64,000 nucleotides of DNA from Branchiostoma belcheri (Eukaryota > Chordata > Leptocardii > Amphioxiformes > Branchiostomatidae), in the NCBI RefSeq assembly GCF_001625305.1, contig NW_017804021.1, positions 2,525,710 to 2,589,709 on the forward strand, in the 5' to 3' direction. How positions within the stretch are numbered: position 1 is the first letter of the stretch; the number at the start of each line of letters is the position of its first letter. Below, one piece after another: positions 9,575 to 19,382 of the stretch. Position numbers and translations under genes: made by a program. A model generated the notes under the pieces. It had not been told where the DNA came from and made no database searches. It saw only the letters and a list, made by a program, of their open reading frames with translations.

Positions 9575-9660
9575 GCACCCATCACGTGACGATCACGCCG
9601 CCCGTAAAGCCGACTCCTGATTGGGCGCGTGCCGATCACGTGACGATCACGTCCGGGATC
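9575..9660. promoter_or_regulatory. duplicated TCACGTGAC E-box module
   Basis: ATCACGTGACGATCACG occurs twice (from 9581 and 9635), with a TGATTGGGCG CCAAT-type box between them and TGATTGGACG after. TCACGTGAC is the palindromic E-box bound by bHLH-zip factors in animals. The 55-bp spacing looks like a tandem duplication of a small regulatory-like block. No gene is seen next to it, so function is unproven. Confidence 0.4.
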
Positions 9661-10036
9661 GCGTCATCCTGATTGGACGAGACAGTCCGTCAGTTCTAAT
9701 TAAGTTCGGAGACGCGAGGCTCCGCATGGGGATTTGGGAGATAATGCTTCCCGGCGTAATTGATTCTGAGCACCGTTTACTCCAAAGTTCCGACGTTTTA
9801 AGCGGGGACTTGTAGACAAAGGGCGGAGGTAATTAAGACGAGACAGGATGTCTTCCCGGGACGTCTTATTGAATCTTCAGGCGCCACTGACGTATTTTAG
9901 AGGTCACGGAATGTCAGCTGGAGCGACAAGGTCACGCAGGCAGGTCCCAGTCACCGCCCCGGGGCTTCATGGGAAAACTTTAGAACGGTCGGAAGCCGGC
10001 GGGACATTATAGGACATGTTTGGGAAGACAAATATT

Positions 10037-10237
10037 GTACCCAGAACTGCGCCTATTTGGTTCTACGCCTGAATGGGTTAGGGTTAGGATCAGGCATGGT
10101 TCTGGATAGTCTCTATTGTATCCAGAACCGTGCCTATCTAGTTCTACGCCTGAATGGGTTAGGGTTAGGATCAGGCACGGTTCTGGATAGTCTCCACATA
10201 TCTAAGAATGTAGATTTGCCCTAAGTTTTGGATACAA
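10037..10237 (+). repeat. GAACC-hairpin element, locus 6
   Basis: Two units with GGGTTAGGGTTAGG loops near 10076 and 10157, followed by the start of the tail module (CCACATATCTAAGAATGTAG). It ends in TTTTGGATAC. Confidence 0.92.
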
Positions 10238-10404
10238 GGCATATTACAATAGAAGACTTGCATACATGACGAGTTAGTAATGCATTTGAATTACAATGCG
10301 TGTCTGTCCTTGGTGCTGAACGTGCCGCTGTTGTGTGCTCTCCTGTTCTCTTTGCAAAAGCACGTCTGGTTTGTCCTTCGCAGTATCAGTTATGTTCACT
10401 AATA

Positions 10405-10574
10405 AATCAAGCACATCATATTTTCATGCCGCCACTAACGCAGATCGAGGACAAACCCAAGAACGGACAATAGACAATTTCACCTGAGTTAAGTGAGCAA
10501 AGTGCCTTTGCAAGGGGCACGAGATCGGTGACAGGATTCGAACTCGGGACCACTTGGTCGTTACGCTACACAAC
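10405..10574 (-). mobile_element. tRNA-derived SINE, degenerate copy
   Basis: On the minus strand, GTGTAGCGTAACGACCAAG and GGTCCCGAGTTCGAATCC form tRNA A- and B-box regions. Then come the body with GCACTTTGCTCACTTAACTC and the GGCGGCATGAAAATATG end. It matches the better copies at 20.9, 42.7 and 55.6 kb but is diverged. Confidence 0.75.
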
Positions 10575-10582
10575 CTTAGACC

Positions 10583-11390
10583 ATGTTTCTCTTTACAATA
10601 TCAACGTCAAATTATGTACCGCAGCTCATTGAAACAACAGACATACCACCCATACGTGCTTGTATGACAAATGGTTACAGTGTGTGTGCTGAAAACGGTG
10701 CTTTCCCTTTGGCTCTCCACGAAATTACATCTAAGTCTTCCACTCAAAACTCATACGTTCTTTAATATATGAACGCCAAATTTTGTACCCAGGTTACTCC
10801 AACCCATGGTAAAACAGATATACCATCCCAGCTCTGACTTTGTGATAAATAGTTGCAGTGTGGGTCTGTCCTTGGTGCTGAAAATGGTGCTTTCCCCTCG
10901 GATCTCTACGAAAGTAATCTAACTCCAATATGAAGGCCAGATTTTGTACCCCGTTTACCCGGGCCTATGGCAACAACAGACACACCACCCAGGGCCTGCC
11001 CGTATGATAAATGCTTGCAGAGATACCCTATTTGACGGATGGCATGTTGCGCCAGCTCCCAGCTCGCGTGCAGGCCGAGTAAAGCCGGAGGTCTGACGGA
11101 AAAAGATCAGCTGTGGCGGGGTGAACGGAAGGACGCGACTTTTCCTGTAACCATCTGTCATACAAGCAGACCTGGATGGCATTTCTGTTTTTACCCCGGC
11201 CCATGGAGGTATGTCTGTTGTTAACCATTGGCCGGGGTAACTGTGGTGCAGAATTTGGCGTTGTCATTGTAAAGAGAAACGTGGTTATTTTGAACTTGAG
11301 TACATCTGGCAGGAAACCTCGGCTGTGGCGGGGTGAACGGAAGGACGCGACTTTTCCTGCAACCTTCTGTCATACAAGCAGCTGTTCTTA
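10583..11390. repeat. complex tandem and inverted repeat, about 190-bp modules
   Basis: Three direct modules (about 10583-11030) share GCCAAATTNTGTACC, CAACAGACATACCACCC, TATGACAAATGGTTGCAGTG and GGTGCTTTCCC. From 11190 the same text returns inverted (GGTATGTCTGTTGTTAACCATTGG region). A 60-base block, GCTGTGGCGGGGTGAACGG onwards, is present at 11110 and again at 11323. Frames on both strands come from these copies. A 16-mer TGTCCTTGGTGCTGAA lies at about 10870. Confidence 0.7.
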
Positions 11391-11412
11391 CCATGAACCG
11401 TAATAACTGCTA

Positions 11413-11575
11413 TAGCCTCTACCAGGCTTCGGGAGGCGGCTGGAAAGAGCAGAAATCGGACTAATAGAGAGATAACATGCCCGGGGCGGGGAGTTGGTCT
11501 GGTAGAGAAAACTGTTTGCCGCTCCCCGGCATGTTATCTCTTTATTTGGCCGATTTGTACTCTTCCCAGCTTTCC
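11413..11575. mobile_element. family A foldback MITE, right end lost
   Basis: TAGCCTCTACCAGGCTTCGG begins at 11413. The inner arms TAGAGAGATAACATGCCCGG and CCGGCATGTTATCTCTTTA pair around a GTTTGCCGCT loop. The right TAGAGGCTA terminus is missing, so the copy is truncated in its right arm. Confidence 0.85.
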
Positions 11576-11634
11576 GTGCTTTGTTTAGGCGTACAATGTT
11601 CTGTGGACGTGCCAATCAGACATGTCACTCACAG

Positions 11635-11719
11635 TGACGTCATCAATCCCGACAGACACAGCGACGCCCTCGTGACGTCACCTATCCCGACAGACATAGC
11701 GGCGCCCCTCGTGACGTCA
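11635..11719. promoter_or_regulatory. three TGACGTCA (CRE-type) palindromes in a 39-bp repeat
   Basis: TGACGTCA lies at 11635-11642, 11673-11680 and 11712-11719. Between them is repeated GACAGACATAGCG with CGCCCCTCG. TGACGTCA is the consensus site of CREB/ATF factors. The regular 38-39-bp spacing shows a small minisatellite that happens to carry, or is kept for, this site. Confidence 0.55.
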
Positions 11720-11849
11720 CCTATCCCGGCAGACATAGCGGCGCCCCTCCGCCAAGCCGTCCCACTTTCCGCACGAAGGCGGCGATCACAGCCAATCTGG
11801 CGCACATGCCGAGATGTCGGCCAGATAAGGGACAGTCCAATATTGCCGG

Positions 11850-11998
11850 ATGGGGGGGGGTCTTAGCGAGTGAGTCAAGTTTAGCAAGGCAACCTGAGAT
11901 GGCGGACAGTACTATAAGAGAGAGAGACAGAGGGGGGGGGGGCTCGGGTGGTGAGAGAGAGAGAAGAACACGCACACTGAGATAGAGAGGCAGAGAGT

Positions 11999-12034
<36 letters not shown>

Positions 12035-12110
12035 TACAGAGCGAGACAGAGAGAGACAGAGAGAGAAGGGCACACACACGCACACACACACCAACAAACA
12101 CACACACACA
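11850..12110. repeat. microsatellite tract: poly-G, (GA)n, (CA)n
   Basis: G-runs near 11850 and 11933, GAGAGAGACAGAGA repeats from about 11918 to 12068, then CACACACGCACACACACAC to about 12110. Serine/leucine-rich minus-strand frames here are microsatellite artefacts. Confidence 0.9.
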
Positions 12111-12263
12111 ACAACATTAATTTACGACGTTACTGTGCAGTAGCGTGACTTGACGGTAGCCAGAGTGACAGCCGGGTATCCTACATGCGTGTAACGTGAG
12201 TGCGGGTAAGACTTTAGCACGCACCGCCGTCATATATATCAGCTCTGTCCTGACGGCCGGATC

Positions 12264-12816
12264 GTACCCAGAACTGTGCCTGTCTGGTTCTGTGCCTGAA
12301 TGGGTTAGGGTTAGGATCAGGCACGGTTCTGGATAGTCTTTATTGTACCCAGAACCGTGCCTATCTAGTTCTGTGCCTGAATGGGTTAGGGTTAGGATCA
12401 GGCACGGTTCTGGATAGTCTCTATTGTACCCAGAACCCTGCCTATCTAGTTCTGTGCCTGAATGGGTTAGGGTTAGGATCAGGCACGGTTCTGGATAGTC
12501 TCTATTGTACCCAGAACCGTGCCTATCTAGTTCTATGCCTGAATGGGTTAGGATCAGGCACGGTTCTGGATAGTCTTAATGTATTCAAGAACGTACATTT
12601 CCAATACATGGCCCAAGGCTGTTGTATCCAGAACCGTCCGAATCTACGTTCTTGGATACGCGGAGACTATCCAGAACTGTGACTAATCCTAACCTTAACC
12701 AATCCAGGCCAACTACATAGGCACGGTTATGGATAGTCCACGCGTATCCAGAACCGTGCCTGGGGTGAATCCACTTTTTTGGATACAACAGAGACTACTA
12801 GTATCCAGAACCGTTC
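12264..12816 (+). repeat. GAACC-hairpin element, locus 7, largest tandem run, with inversion
   Basis: Four units in plus orientation (loops near 12301, 12382, 12464 and a shortened one near 12548). After a junction near 12600, tail and unit sequence follows in the opposite orientation (TCTACGTTCTTGGATACGCG, then CCTAACCTTAACC near 12692). The unit starts at 12426 and 12507 are 81 bp apart. This is two head-to-head elements, or one inverted after insertion. Confidence 0.9.
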
Positions 12817-13151
12817 CATTTAGTGTGTCAGTAGTCAAGGCATGACTGGGTTAATACCAAATGATAGAATGGAAACCGGTGTCACGTTGAAAAGGCTTGG
12901 CATTGAATCGCAATAGGACCAGGTAATAAATTGTATTCTATGCAGGTCCGTGATAAAAGCGTCTCCAATGTTGTCACGAAGCCACCATGATAAAGCAGAC
13001 AGTATCTGAGCAGGCATCGGGGCCGTGCGTGATTATGTACAGTACGCTGCAGCCTGAATGCACCAGCAAGTTTGGAGAATGTCAAGGATTTTTCCTGAAT
13101 ATTGTTGAAGAGGTTATCAGTTAGTAGAATATTCCTTAATCAGTAACTCTT

Positions 13152-13338
13152 TTTGAAAGGTAGAAACACGTACGTCCAAATTGTTATGTCTACTATACAA
13201 TGTATTGGAGGCGGAGGAGGCCAGAAGATCCACACAAGTCTCGACCTAGTCTCGTGTTTTCGCGAGACTAGGTCACTCTGTGATCAAGTTGTTCAGTGGA
13301 CATCAAAAACTTTCAGGTACGTGTTTCTACCTTTCAAA
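13152..13338. mobile_element. MITE with TTTGAAAGGTAGAAACACG termini
   Basis: The left TTTGAAAGGTAGAAACACGT and right ACGTGTTTCTACCTTTCAAA are perfect 20-base complements. The interior has GGAGGCGGAGGAGGCCAGAA and a second hairpin (GACCTAGTCTCG with CGCGAGACTAGGTC). A left-truncated copy lies at 21411-21529. Superfamily not assigned. Confidence 0.85.
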
Positions 13339-13406
13339 ACGAGTTTCCAGAATGATCTACAAAATGGTGTTTGATATCCAGCGAAACGTCTGACGTTTAG
13401 TGTTCT

Positions 13407-13800
13407 ATTGAAGTGTATTCCGTGTAAATGTATTCTCTTCTTGTTTATGCTAGTGGTTGCCACCATTATGTTTACACTTTATATTTGTCTTATTTAATAA
13501 AAAACACTATTGGGTTATAACAAAGGGAGCAGCACCAGTGATATGATTGATATGAAAACGCAGAAAACAAACCGATATTCAATCTGTTTTTCTGTCATTT
13601 TATAGCTAAATGTAGATATTGAAGTGTATTCTCTTCTTGTTTATGATAGTGCTTGCATTATCATAAGTTTTCCAACTTGATTGCGCCACCATTATGTATA
13701 TACTCTATGTGAATTAAAAAAAACGCTACTTGATTATAACAAAGGGAGCAGCACCAGTGATTTGATTGATACGAAAACGCAGAAAACAAACTGCGTGACA
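13407..13800. repeat. two-unit tandem duplication, about 211 bp
   Basis: ATTGAAGTGTATTC, TCTCTTCTTGTTTATG, CCACCATTATGT, AACAAAGGGAGCAGCACCAG and GAAAACGCAGAAAACAAAC occur in the same order from 13407 and from 13618. No protein-like frame is preserved in both copies. Confidence 0.8.
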
Positions 13801-14324
13801 CAGATCAGACCTGAGCGGCCGGGAGAGCGGGCCCACTTTACGTCCTGGTTTATTACATCGCCAATTCCCCCGGCAGTAGTTTATAATTCGATAGATCGCT
13901 GGGAACGCGCGCCTGGATCATTCCGTAACCGTTCCGCGAGAGGATGGAGTCATCCGAACGCTGTTAGTATTGATTTTTATAAGAGAAGCGAGATCTGAGG
14001 ACTCAGGCCCGGGGAAGTTAGTGTTGGGTTTCTGGCTTCCGTCCTGGAAAATTTAGGGAATGTAGGTTGGGATTTTCATGGTCTTTTTTCAGATTTCGGA
14101 TACAGATTTTAGACAAAGTTTAACAATGCATTAGGACTCTTCCTAGGACCTCACTTTACCCTGGGAAAATACTTCACCCGGTTTACTGAAGAAAACAATT
14201 TGCTTCCCAAAATGTGTGAAGTAAAGTTTCAGAAGGATTGAAATTCTGATGACACAAAATCCTACAGCCTTGCTAGCGATCGACCCAAGAAAAGAGCCAT
14301 GGTCGGTTTCGAAACCAAAAACCT

Positions 14325-14550
14325 TGTTAGGGTTAGAATCAGGCACAGTTCTTTGATAGTCTCCGCGTATCCAAGAACGCAGATTTGCCCCAGGCACGGT
14401 TCTGGATACGTATGGACTATCCAGAACCGTCCCAAAGTATGGTTCTGGAAAAAAGCATGATTCTGGATAAAGCGCGGTTCTGGATACATCACAGTTCTGG
14501 ACTCAGCGCGGTTCTGGATACAGCACAGTTCTGGAAACATCCCGGTTCTG
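14325..14550 (+). repeat. GAACC-hairpin element, locus 8, partial unit plus long tail
   Basis: Half a unit (GTTAGGGTTAGAATCAGGCA), then a full tail module (CCGCGTATCCAAGAACGCAG, GGATACGTATGGACTATCC). After that come repeated GGTTCTGGATA / CAGTTCTGGA pieces at about 20-base spacing up to the next minisatellite. Confidence 0.88.
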
Positions 14551-14702
14551 GACACAGCAACCCCAGCACTGTTTCCCCGCTGCCCGACAGTTCTGGACAC
14601 AGCACACCCAGCACTGTTTCCCCCCGGACGCAGCAAACCCAGCACTGTTTCCCCGCTGCCCCGGCCACAGCAAACCCAGCACTGTTTCCCCGCTGCCCGA
14701 GA
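14551..14702. repeat. minisatellite grown from the hairpin-element tail
   Basis: Four copies of CAGCAAACCCAGCACTGTTT with CCCCGCTGCCC. The first two are each preceded by TTCTGGACACAGC, the same phrase that ends the adjacent hairpin-element tail. The junction implies the new unit captured tail sequence when it first duplicated. Confidence 0.8.
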
Positions 14703-14764
14703 GAGGCGAGATCTGCAGGGCTTACGGAGATGTCAGGCATTCCCGTGATGCACGATTCTCCTCA

Positions 14765-15085
14765 GACCCTCTACTGACAACTCCATGCATAAAATCTCAC
14801 AGGCATTGATCCTGGGGAGCGTAGGGAGGGGTTCTGCATGGGGGGATCCCGACCCTCTACTGACAACTCCATGCATAAAATCTCTCAGGCATTGATCCTG
14901 GAGAGCGTAGGGAGGGGGTCTGTATGGGGGGATCCACCCGGGTCATGCACAGGGGATGGGGTCTGCATGGGGGGATCCCGACCCTCTACTGATACCTCCA
15001 TGCATAAAATCTCACAGGTATTGATCCTGGAGCCAACCCGGGTAATGCACGGGGGAGGGGGTCTGCATGGGGGGATTCTGGCAGC
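14765..15085. repeat. minisatellite, about 86-130 bp units
   Basis: GACCCTCTACTGAC starts near 14765, 14851 and 14980 (the last with one change). Each is followed by AACTCCATGCATAAAATCTC, GGCATTGATCCTGGAG and GGGGTCTGCATGGGGGGATC in varying length. A glycine/serine-rich plus-strand frame is a by-product. Confidence 0.85.
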
Positions 15086-15384
15086 GCTTTACAGTAAATT
15101 AAGCTGTCTACTACGAATAATTGTGAACTAAAATGGCTCGCTACGCCTCACTATAAAACCCCATGCAGACCCTCTCGGAAGCTCCGGTCCGAGTATTTAT
15201 CCACAGTCGATTTGCTGTGCAGATGCGGACGTTTCTAACATCGCTCCGCGCGCGGCAAGATTAAACCAGCGATTCTTTCCGAAATAGGGAAATGGAAAAA
15301 TCAATTAGAATCGGAGCGGAAAGGGGCGGGATAATACTACTGTAATAAAGTTTGGCACGGAAGGAAGTTATAACTGTGGACTGT

Positions 15385-15735
15385 TGTATGTAGAACTGTG
15401 CTTTACACAGAAACATTGTCAGGAATAGTTCTGGATAGTCCACGTGTATCCAGAACCGTGCCTGGGGCAAATCTATGTGCTTGGATATGGGGGGACTATC
15501 CAGAATCGTGCCTGATCCTAACCCTAACCCATTCAGGCACAGAACTAGATAGGCACGGTTCTGGATACAATAGAGACTATCCAGAACCGTGCCTGATCCT
15601 AACCCTAATCTATTGATGCATAGAACTAGATAGGCACGGTTCTGTGTACAATAGAGACTATCCAGAACCGTGCCTGATCCTAACCCTAATCTATTGATGC
15701 ATAGAACTAGATAGGCACGGTTCTGGATAAGATAG
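15385..15735 (-). repeat. GAACC-hairpin element, locus 9
   Basis: Tail module in reverse (CCACGTGTATCCAGAACCGT, then CTATGTGCTTGGATATGG), then three units with loops near 15517, 15597 and 15677. The last two share the same altered loop (CCTAACCCTAATCTATTGATG), showing that the variant unit itself was copied. Confidence 0.92.
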
Positions 15736-16550
15736 TTTCAGGCCGGCCGTTGCTTCTGAGTCCTACAGCCAGATTTCAAAGCTGCCTGATCCCGGTATAT
15801 GATTTGTATCGATCAATTTGATACAAACTCTGCAGACATAAATGGGCGACCCACTACTAATGTGATTAGTGATATCTGTGTCAATTTCAGACATAGCAAT
15901 TATGAAATGTAAGTTCATGTTCCCCCATTTGTATCCTTCTAGACTTGGAATCAATACGCGAAACTTTGAAACTACTTGTCTATAAAACCTACTACTCATA
16001 AAGGTTTATTCTAGGTGCAAATCAAGTCCATACATGTACTTATTATAGGCTTTTTTTACTGTATGTCTTGATTGGGTCTAAAATTCATTAAAAAATCCAG
16101 CTTAACTACTAAAAGAATCGAAATATACTTACGGCTGGAGTTGCAAAGAAACCGTAACGGGTTGACCAATGGCTGCTCAGCATCGAAAGAACCGTTACGT
16201 GTCGACCAATGGCAGCTCAGCATCAGTTCAAACGGACCAATCCCTTTCCTCCATGAGCGTGGCACAGCACCCTGCAATAAGCACGGCAAAGCGTAGGTGT
16301 AAATTATGGGGCATGTCGGCTATGCTTAAGCCCCGGGGGCGGCCAGGCACCGAATCTATCACGGCGCCGGCTCAATAAAAAGATGAAAGGCGGCCCTTAA
16401 ATATTACGCTACAAAGTAGCGGCTCATCACTTGACACAAAACAGGCTACAATTTACAGATCGTGGCGAGCCGAGCCCCGATTGTAGCGGACGGGACCCGG
16501 GAAGCATGAATAACGCGGGGAAAGGCGAGAGCGTACGGGAATTCGCTTAT
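15736..16550. other. unannotated stretch with a small direct repeat
   Basis: GACCAATGGCNGCTCAGCATC occurs at about 16163 and 16203, giving a 40-bp direct duplication that includes CCAAT boxes. Otherwise no family was recognised. Frames at 16072-16378 are short and overlap on both strands. Confidence 0.45.
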
Positions 16551-16788
16551 CTTATCCAGAAACGTGCCTGGCTAGCTCTATGCCTGAATGGGTTTGTTTT
16601 ACTGTATTCAGAATCGTTTCTATCTAGTTCTGTGCCTGAATGGGTTAGGGTTAGGATCAGGCACGGTTCTGGATAGTCTCCGCGTATCTAAGAACGTAGA
16701 TTTGCTCCACGCATGGTTCTGGATACGCGCGGACTATCCAGAACCGTGCCTGAGCATAGTTCTGTGTAAAGCACGGCTCTGGATACGA
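16551..16788 (+). repeat. GAACC-hairpin element, locus 10
   Basis: A shortened unit, a full unit with GGGTTAGGGTTAGG near 16641, then a tail module (CCGCGTATCTAAGAACGTAG, GGATACGCGCGGACTATCC, CATAGTTCTG). It ends in GGCTCTGGATAC. Confidence 0.9.
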
Positions 16789-17314
16789 CAAGGGTGCTTC
16801 TATCAGACAAATGGCATTAGAGCTAGAGGTGCACTTCTACATGTAACAGCTACAGTAGTAGACATTTCGTCGGTCTTACAAGACCATAAAAGTACTTCAT
16901 CTACACCATGTACTTATTCTTGGTTACAAGGAGTGTACGTATTCTGATACGTGTACATATGAGTTGGTGATGCGGATGTTATATGGTACATGTAGTTTCT
17001 GTCACAAAAAAGCATTGCTAACTCTTTTCAGACCACCTCAGACTCAGCCCAGGCTGTCTCGACAAATCGGACATTTTAGCGCCGCTCCGTCAATTCGAAT
17101 TAACGTCCGGGATTGCGTTACGTCTAGGAAATTTGATACGTCAGAGAAACACACGCGAATCTAAACAAGGCTGCTGCTGCCCTGCTAAAAGCGAGCGGAC
17201 TGGCAAATTGTTCCTGTCCCTGGTGCTGAAGGATAAGTAGCGCTTATAGGAAGCTAGACGCAGTATGTCACGATCCATTCTATAGATGCCACACACGCGA
17301 AACAGTAGCGTCCA

Positions 17315-17495
17315 TAGCATGCCAAAAACTGGGGGTTTTGGGACGGTCTTCAGGGTCTTTGGTAGCTTTTATGTGCTATTTTCTGATTGCATATAGGCAA
17401 CATAGTCGGCCTGGTTGAATTACCCCGTTTTTTAGAACTGGGCTGATCAGAAAACAGCCGAAGACCACCAAACCCCCAGTTCTATAAGCCTGCTA
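17315..17495 (+). mobile_element. element N MITE, copy 2
   Basis: TAGCATGCC to GCCTGCTA, the same element as 5593-5770 in opposite orientation. Inverted arms contain AACTGGGGGTTTTGG and CCAAACCCCCAGTT. No coding content. Confidence 0.82.
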
Positions 17496-18320
17496 CGGAG
17501 GCTCGCAAAACAGTTAGTTATAGCGACGGTATGACGGAAAGAGTGACGAAGTGTCCTTGTCCTTGGTGCTGAAATACCAGCAGTTTTATAGCTAATTACA
17601 GGCTGCTTGGCAGGGTGGATTCTATAGCCTGCGGTGTTCGCACCAGGATTTTTTCACAGCGTAGTGGTCGGGTACAGAAGGGTAGCTTTCTGCGGCGCAA
17701 GTCGCACATTGAGTTCCCAAAATCATGACCACAGCAGGGGTCTGATATTCTCCCCACAAAATTCTGTAACTTATAACCCCCTGAGACACTGTTTCTTGCT
17801 TATTGGGGGACCCTTTGTTATACATGTACCTTCATTCTGAAGTTATATTGTCATTTTCTGAAAGAATTAGGAAGCTTCTTCCCAAACAAAACACCCCTAC
17901 TCTGGTTGAAAGACCGTGTAGGGGGCCAAATCACAGCATAGGGGGTCCGAGTCACAGCATGGCGTATTGCCCTACAACAGCCTGGTGAGAACTATAGCCT
18001 GACGCATGCCAGAAATAGTGCGTTATTGCCACGGTGAGATGCAGAGAAGCTGGAAGCGGCAGGGTGAGTGATTCTCCCTGTCCTCGGTGCTGAAGCCGCG
18101 GTGCGTGCCGCTCCTAAATCTGGGTTAAACCCCGACACGCAGCTGTGATTCGTCTTGTGTAACACGAGTAGCGGCGGCCATTGATCCGCCCGTAACGCGA
18201 GCCGCGGCGGCCATGCCGGGAACGGCGGGAAGGTCAGCACGCCCATCGGTCTCCGCCGGCAGATCAAAGAACCGGCAGCGGGACGGACGTGAGCCATCAG
18301 GCGGCCGCCGAGAGAGCGGG
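17496..18320. other. unannotated stretch with recurring TGTCCTTGGTGCTGAA motif
   Basis: The motif, exact or with one change, lies at about 17208 (just upstream), 17558 and 18079. Here GGCAGGGTG and TATAGCCTG also recur around it, suggesting diverged copies of one small repeat. The part after 18150 is GC-rich. Confidence 0.45.
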
Positions 18321-18323
18321 TTA

Positions 18324-18495
18324 GGCCACAACAAGTAATTTTTATGAATGACATCCGCGCGCCTTAATTTTCGTCTGATTTTGGGAAAAAAAAGAAATTT
18401 TGACAGTGGTCAACATGCCGATGTCTGCTGCCATGCCGGAAGGTGGATGGCAGATAACTACGAAGCCATCGGGCGGCCGCCGGCACCGCGAGTTA
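18324..18495. mobile_element. family D MITE, left part only (copy 2)
   Basis: GGCCACAACAAGTAATTTTT and ATGAATGACATCCGCGCG begin at 18324. The interior ACAGTGGTCAACATGCCGAT matches the D copies at 32 and 60 kb. It is cut where the next D element begins. The flank GCCATCNGGCGGCCGCCG is repeated at about 18292 and 18464, so a 172-bp tandem duplication is the likely cause. Confidence 0.75.
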
Positions 18496-18899
18496 GGCCA
18501 CAACAAGTAATTTTTATGGATGACATTCGCGCGCGCATTGATTTTCGCTGTTCTAAAAAAAATCACCTCTTTCGAGGCTCTGGCCTGGGTGCCATCCTCC
18601 CTAGTCCACGGTAGCCAGTGACAATAGGGAGCCGGTGGTAGCAACGGAGGACGGCACCCAGGCTGCCGAAACTCCACGGAACTCAAGAAGTGAATACAGT
18701 GCCGACTCATGAATGCCGCAAAAGGCCAGCTTGTGCCGGCTTGTCATCATAGTCGCTATGTACTACTGCAATTCACAATACTAGCTTTGTATTCCTGTGG
18801 TTTATCTGCATTTTCTTTGGCTTGACTTTTTTTTTCGCCCGCACGCACTAGTTTGGGGGTCTTCAGAGGATGTCATCCATAAATTAAGGCGGTGTGGCC
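18496..18899. mobile_element. family D MITE with internal family E copy (copy 3)
   Basis: GGCCACAACAAGTAATTTTT to CGGTGTGGCC. Inside, at about 18588-18663, GGGTGCCATCCTCC and GGAGGACGGCACCCAGGCT form a smaller inverted repeat belonging to family E. Same subtype as copy 1 at 4563-4969, so E entered D before the two copies separated. Confidence 0.82.
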
Positions 18900-19028
18900 T
18901 AACTACGTGTTGCTGCAGTTATTCTCCCGCGGGAGCCGCGCTGAGATCGATGCGCATTTGGCGCGCTCCTCCGGGAATACACGCAGATTCCAGGAAAACA
19001 GCGGCGGACAAATTACAGGCGCCTGGTG

Positions 19029-19067
19029 AGCGGGGGGGGGGGGGCGGCCGGGCGGGCGGGGGGGGGG
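19029..19067 (+). repeat. G-rich tract with quadruplex potential
   Basis: Long G runs (14 and 10) with GGCCGGGCGGGCGGG between them. Four or more G-tracts within 40 bases fit the G-quadruplex pattern. Run lengths may also be assembly-uncertain. Confidence 0.75.
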
Positions 19068-19100
19068 CATCATGCAGGGTTAGGGGCATGAACTACTAAG

Positions 19101-19260
19101 TACCTAATACCAGCCAAGAAAAAAACAAGATACAGCCATGCCTTTTAATATCAGAGTCATCAACCAAGAATTGAGGAGTTCAATAACTAAAACTCGTATT
19201 TTCCAAGAACTATCGTAGACTGGAACTCGTTGCCACCAAGCACAGTTGGTTCTGGATACA
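19101..19260 (+). pseudogene. LINE reverse-transcriptase C-terminal relic (CR1/Jockey-like)
   Basis: Reading from 19104 gives LIPAKKKTRYSHAF, then a stop, then YQSHQPRIEEFNN, a second stop, then YFPRTIVDWNSLPPSTV. The phrase FPRTIVDWNSLP is characteristic of the C-terminal end of CR1/Jockey-type LINE polyproteins. It overlaps in content with the relic at 57182-57451 (LIPAQKRAR, YQSYQPRIE). Two in-frame stops make it dead. Confidence 0.85.
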
Positions 19261-19382
19261 ACAGAAACTCAGCAATGGAAAACATGACGTCGGTTAAAGT
19301 CTATCTGTAGGAACTGTAGCGGAAAAAAAAGCTTACTGGGCCGAGAGAAAATGTTCGTGCTAGAGTCAATCTCTTTTCCCGG

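Noticed and set aside
11721-12117. Serine/leucine-rich minus-strand frames
   Set aside because: Translation of GA and CA microsatellites.
12264-12600. CRISPR array
   Set aside because: Regular repeats with palindromic arms, but the units are contiguous without unique spacers and the DNA is clearly animal.
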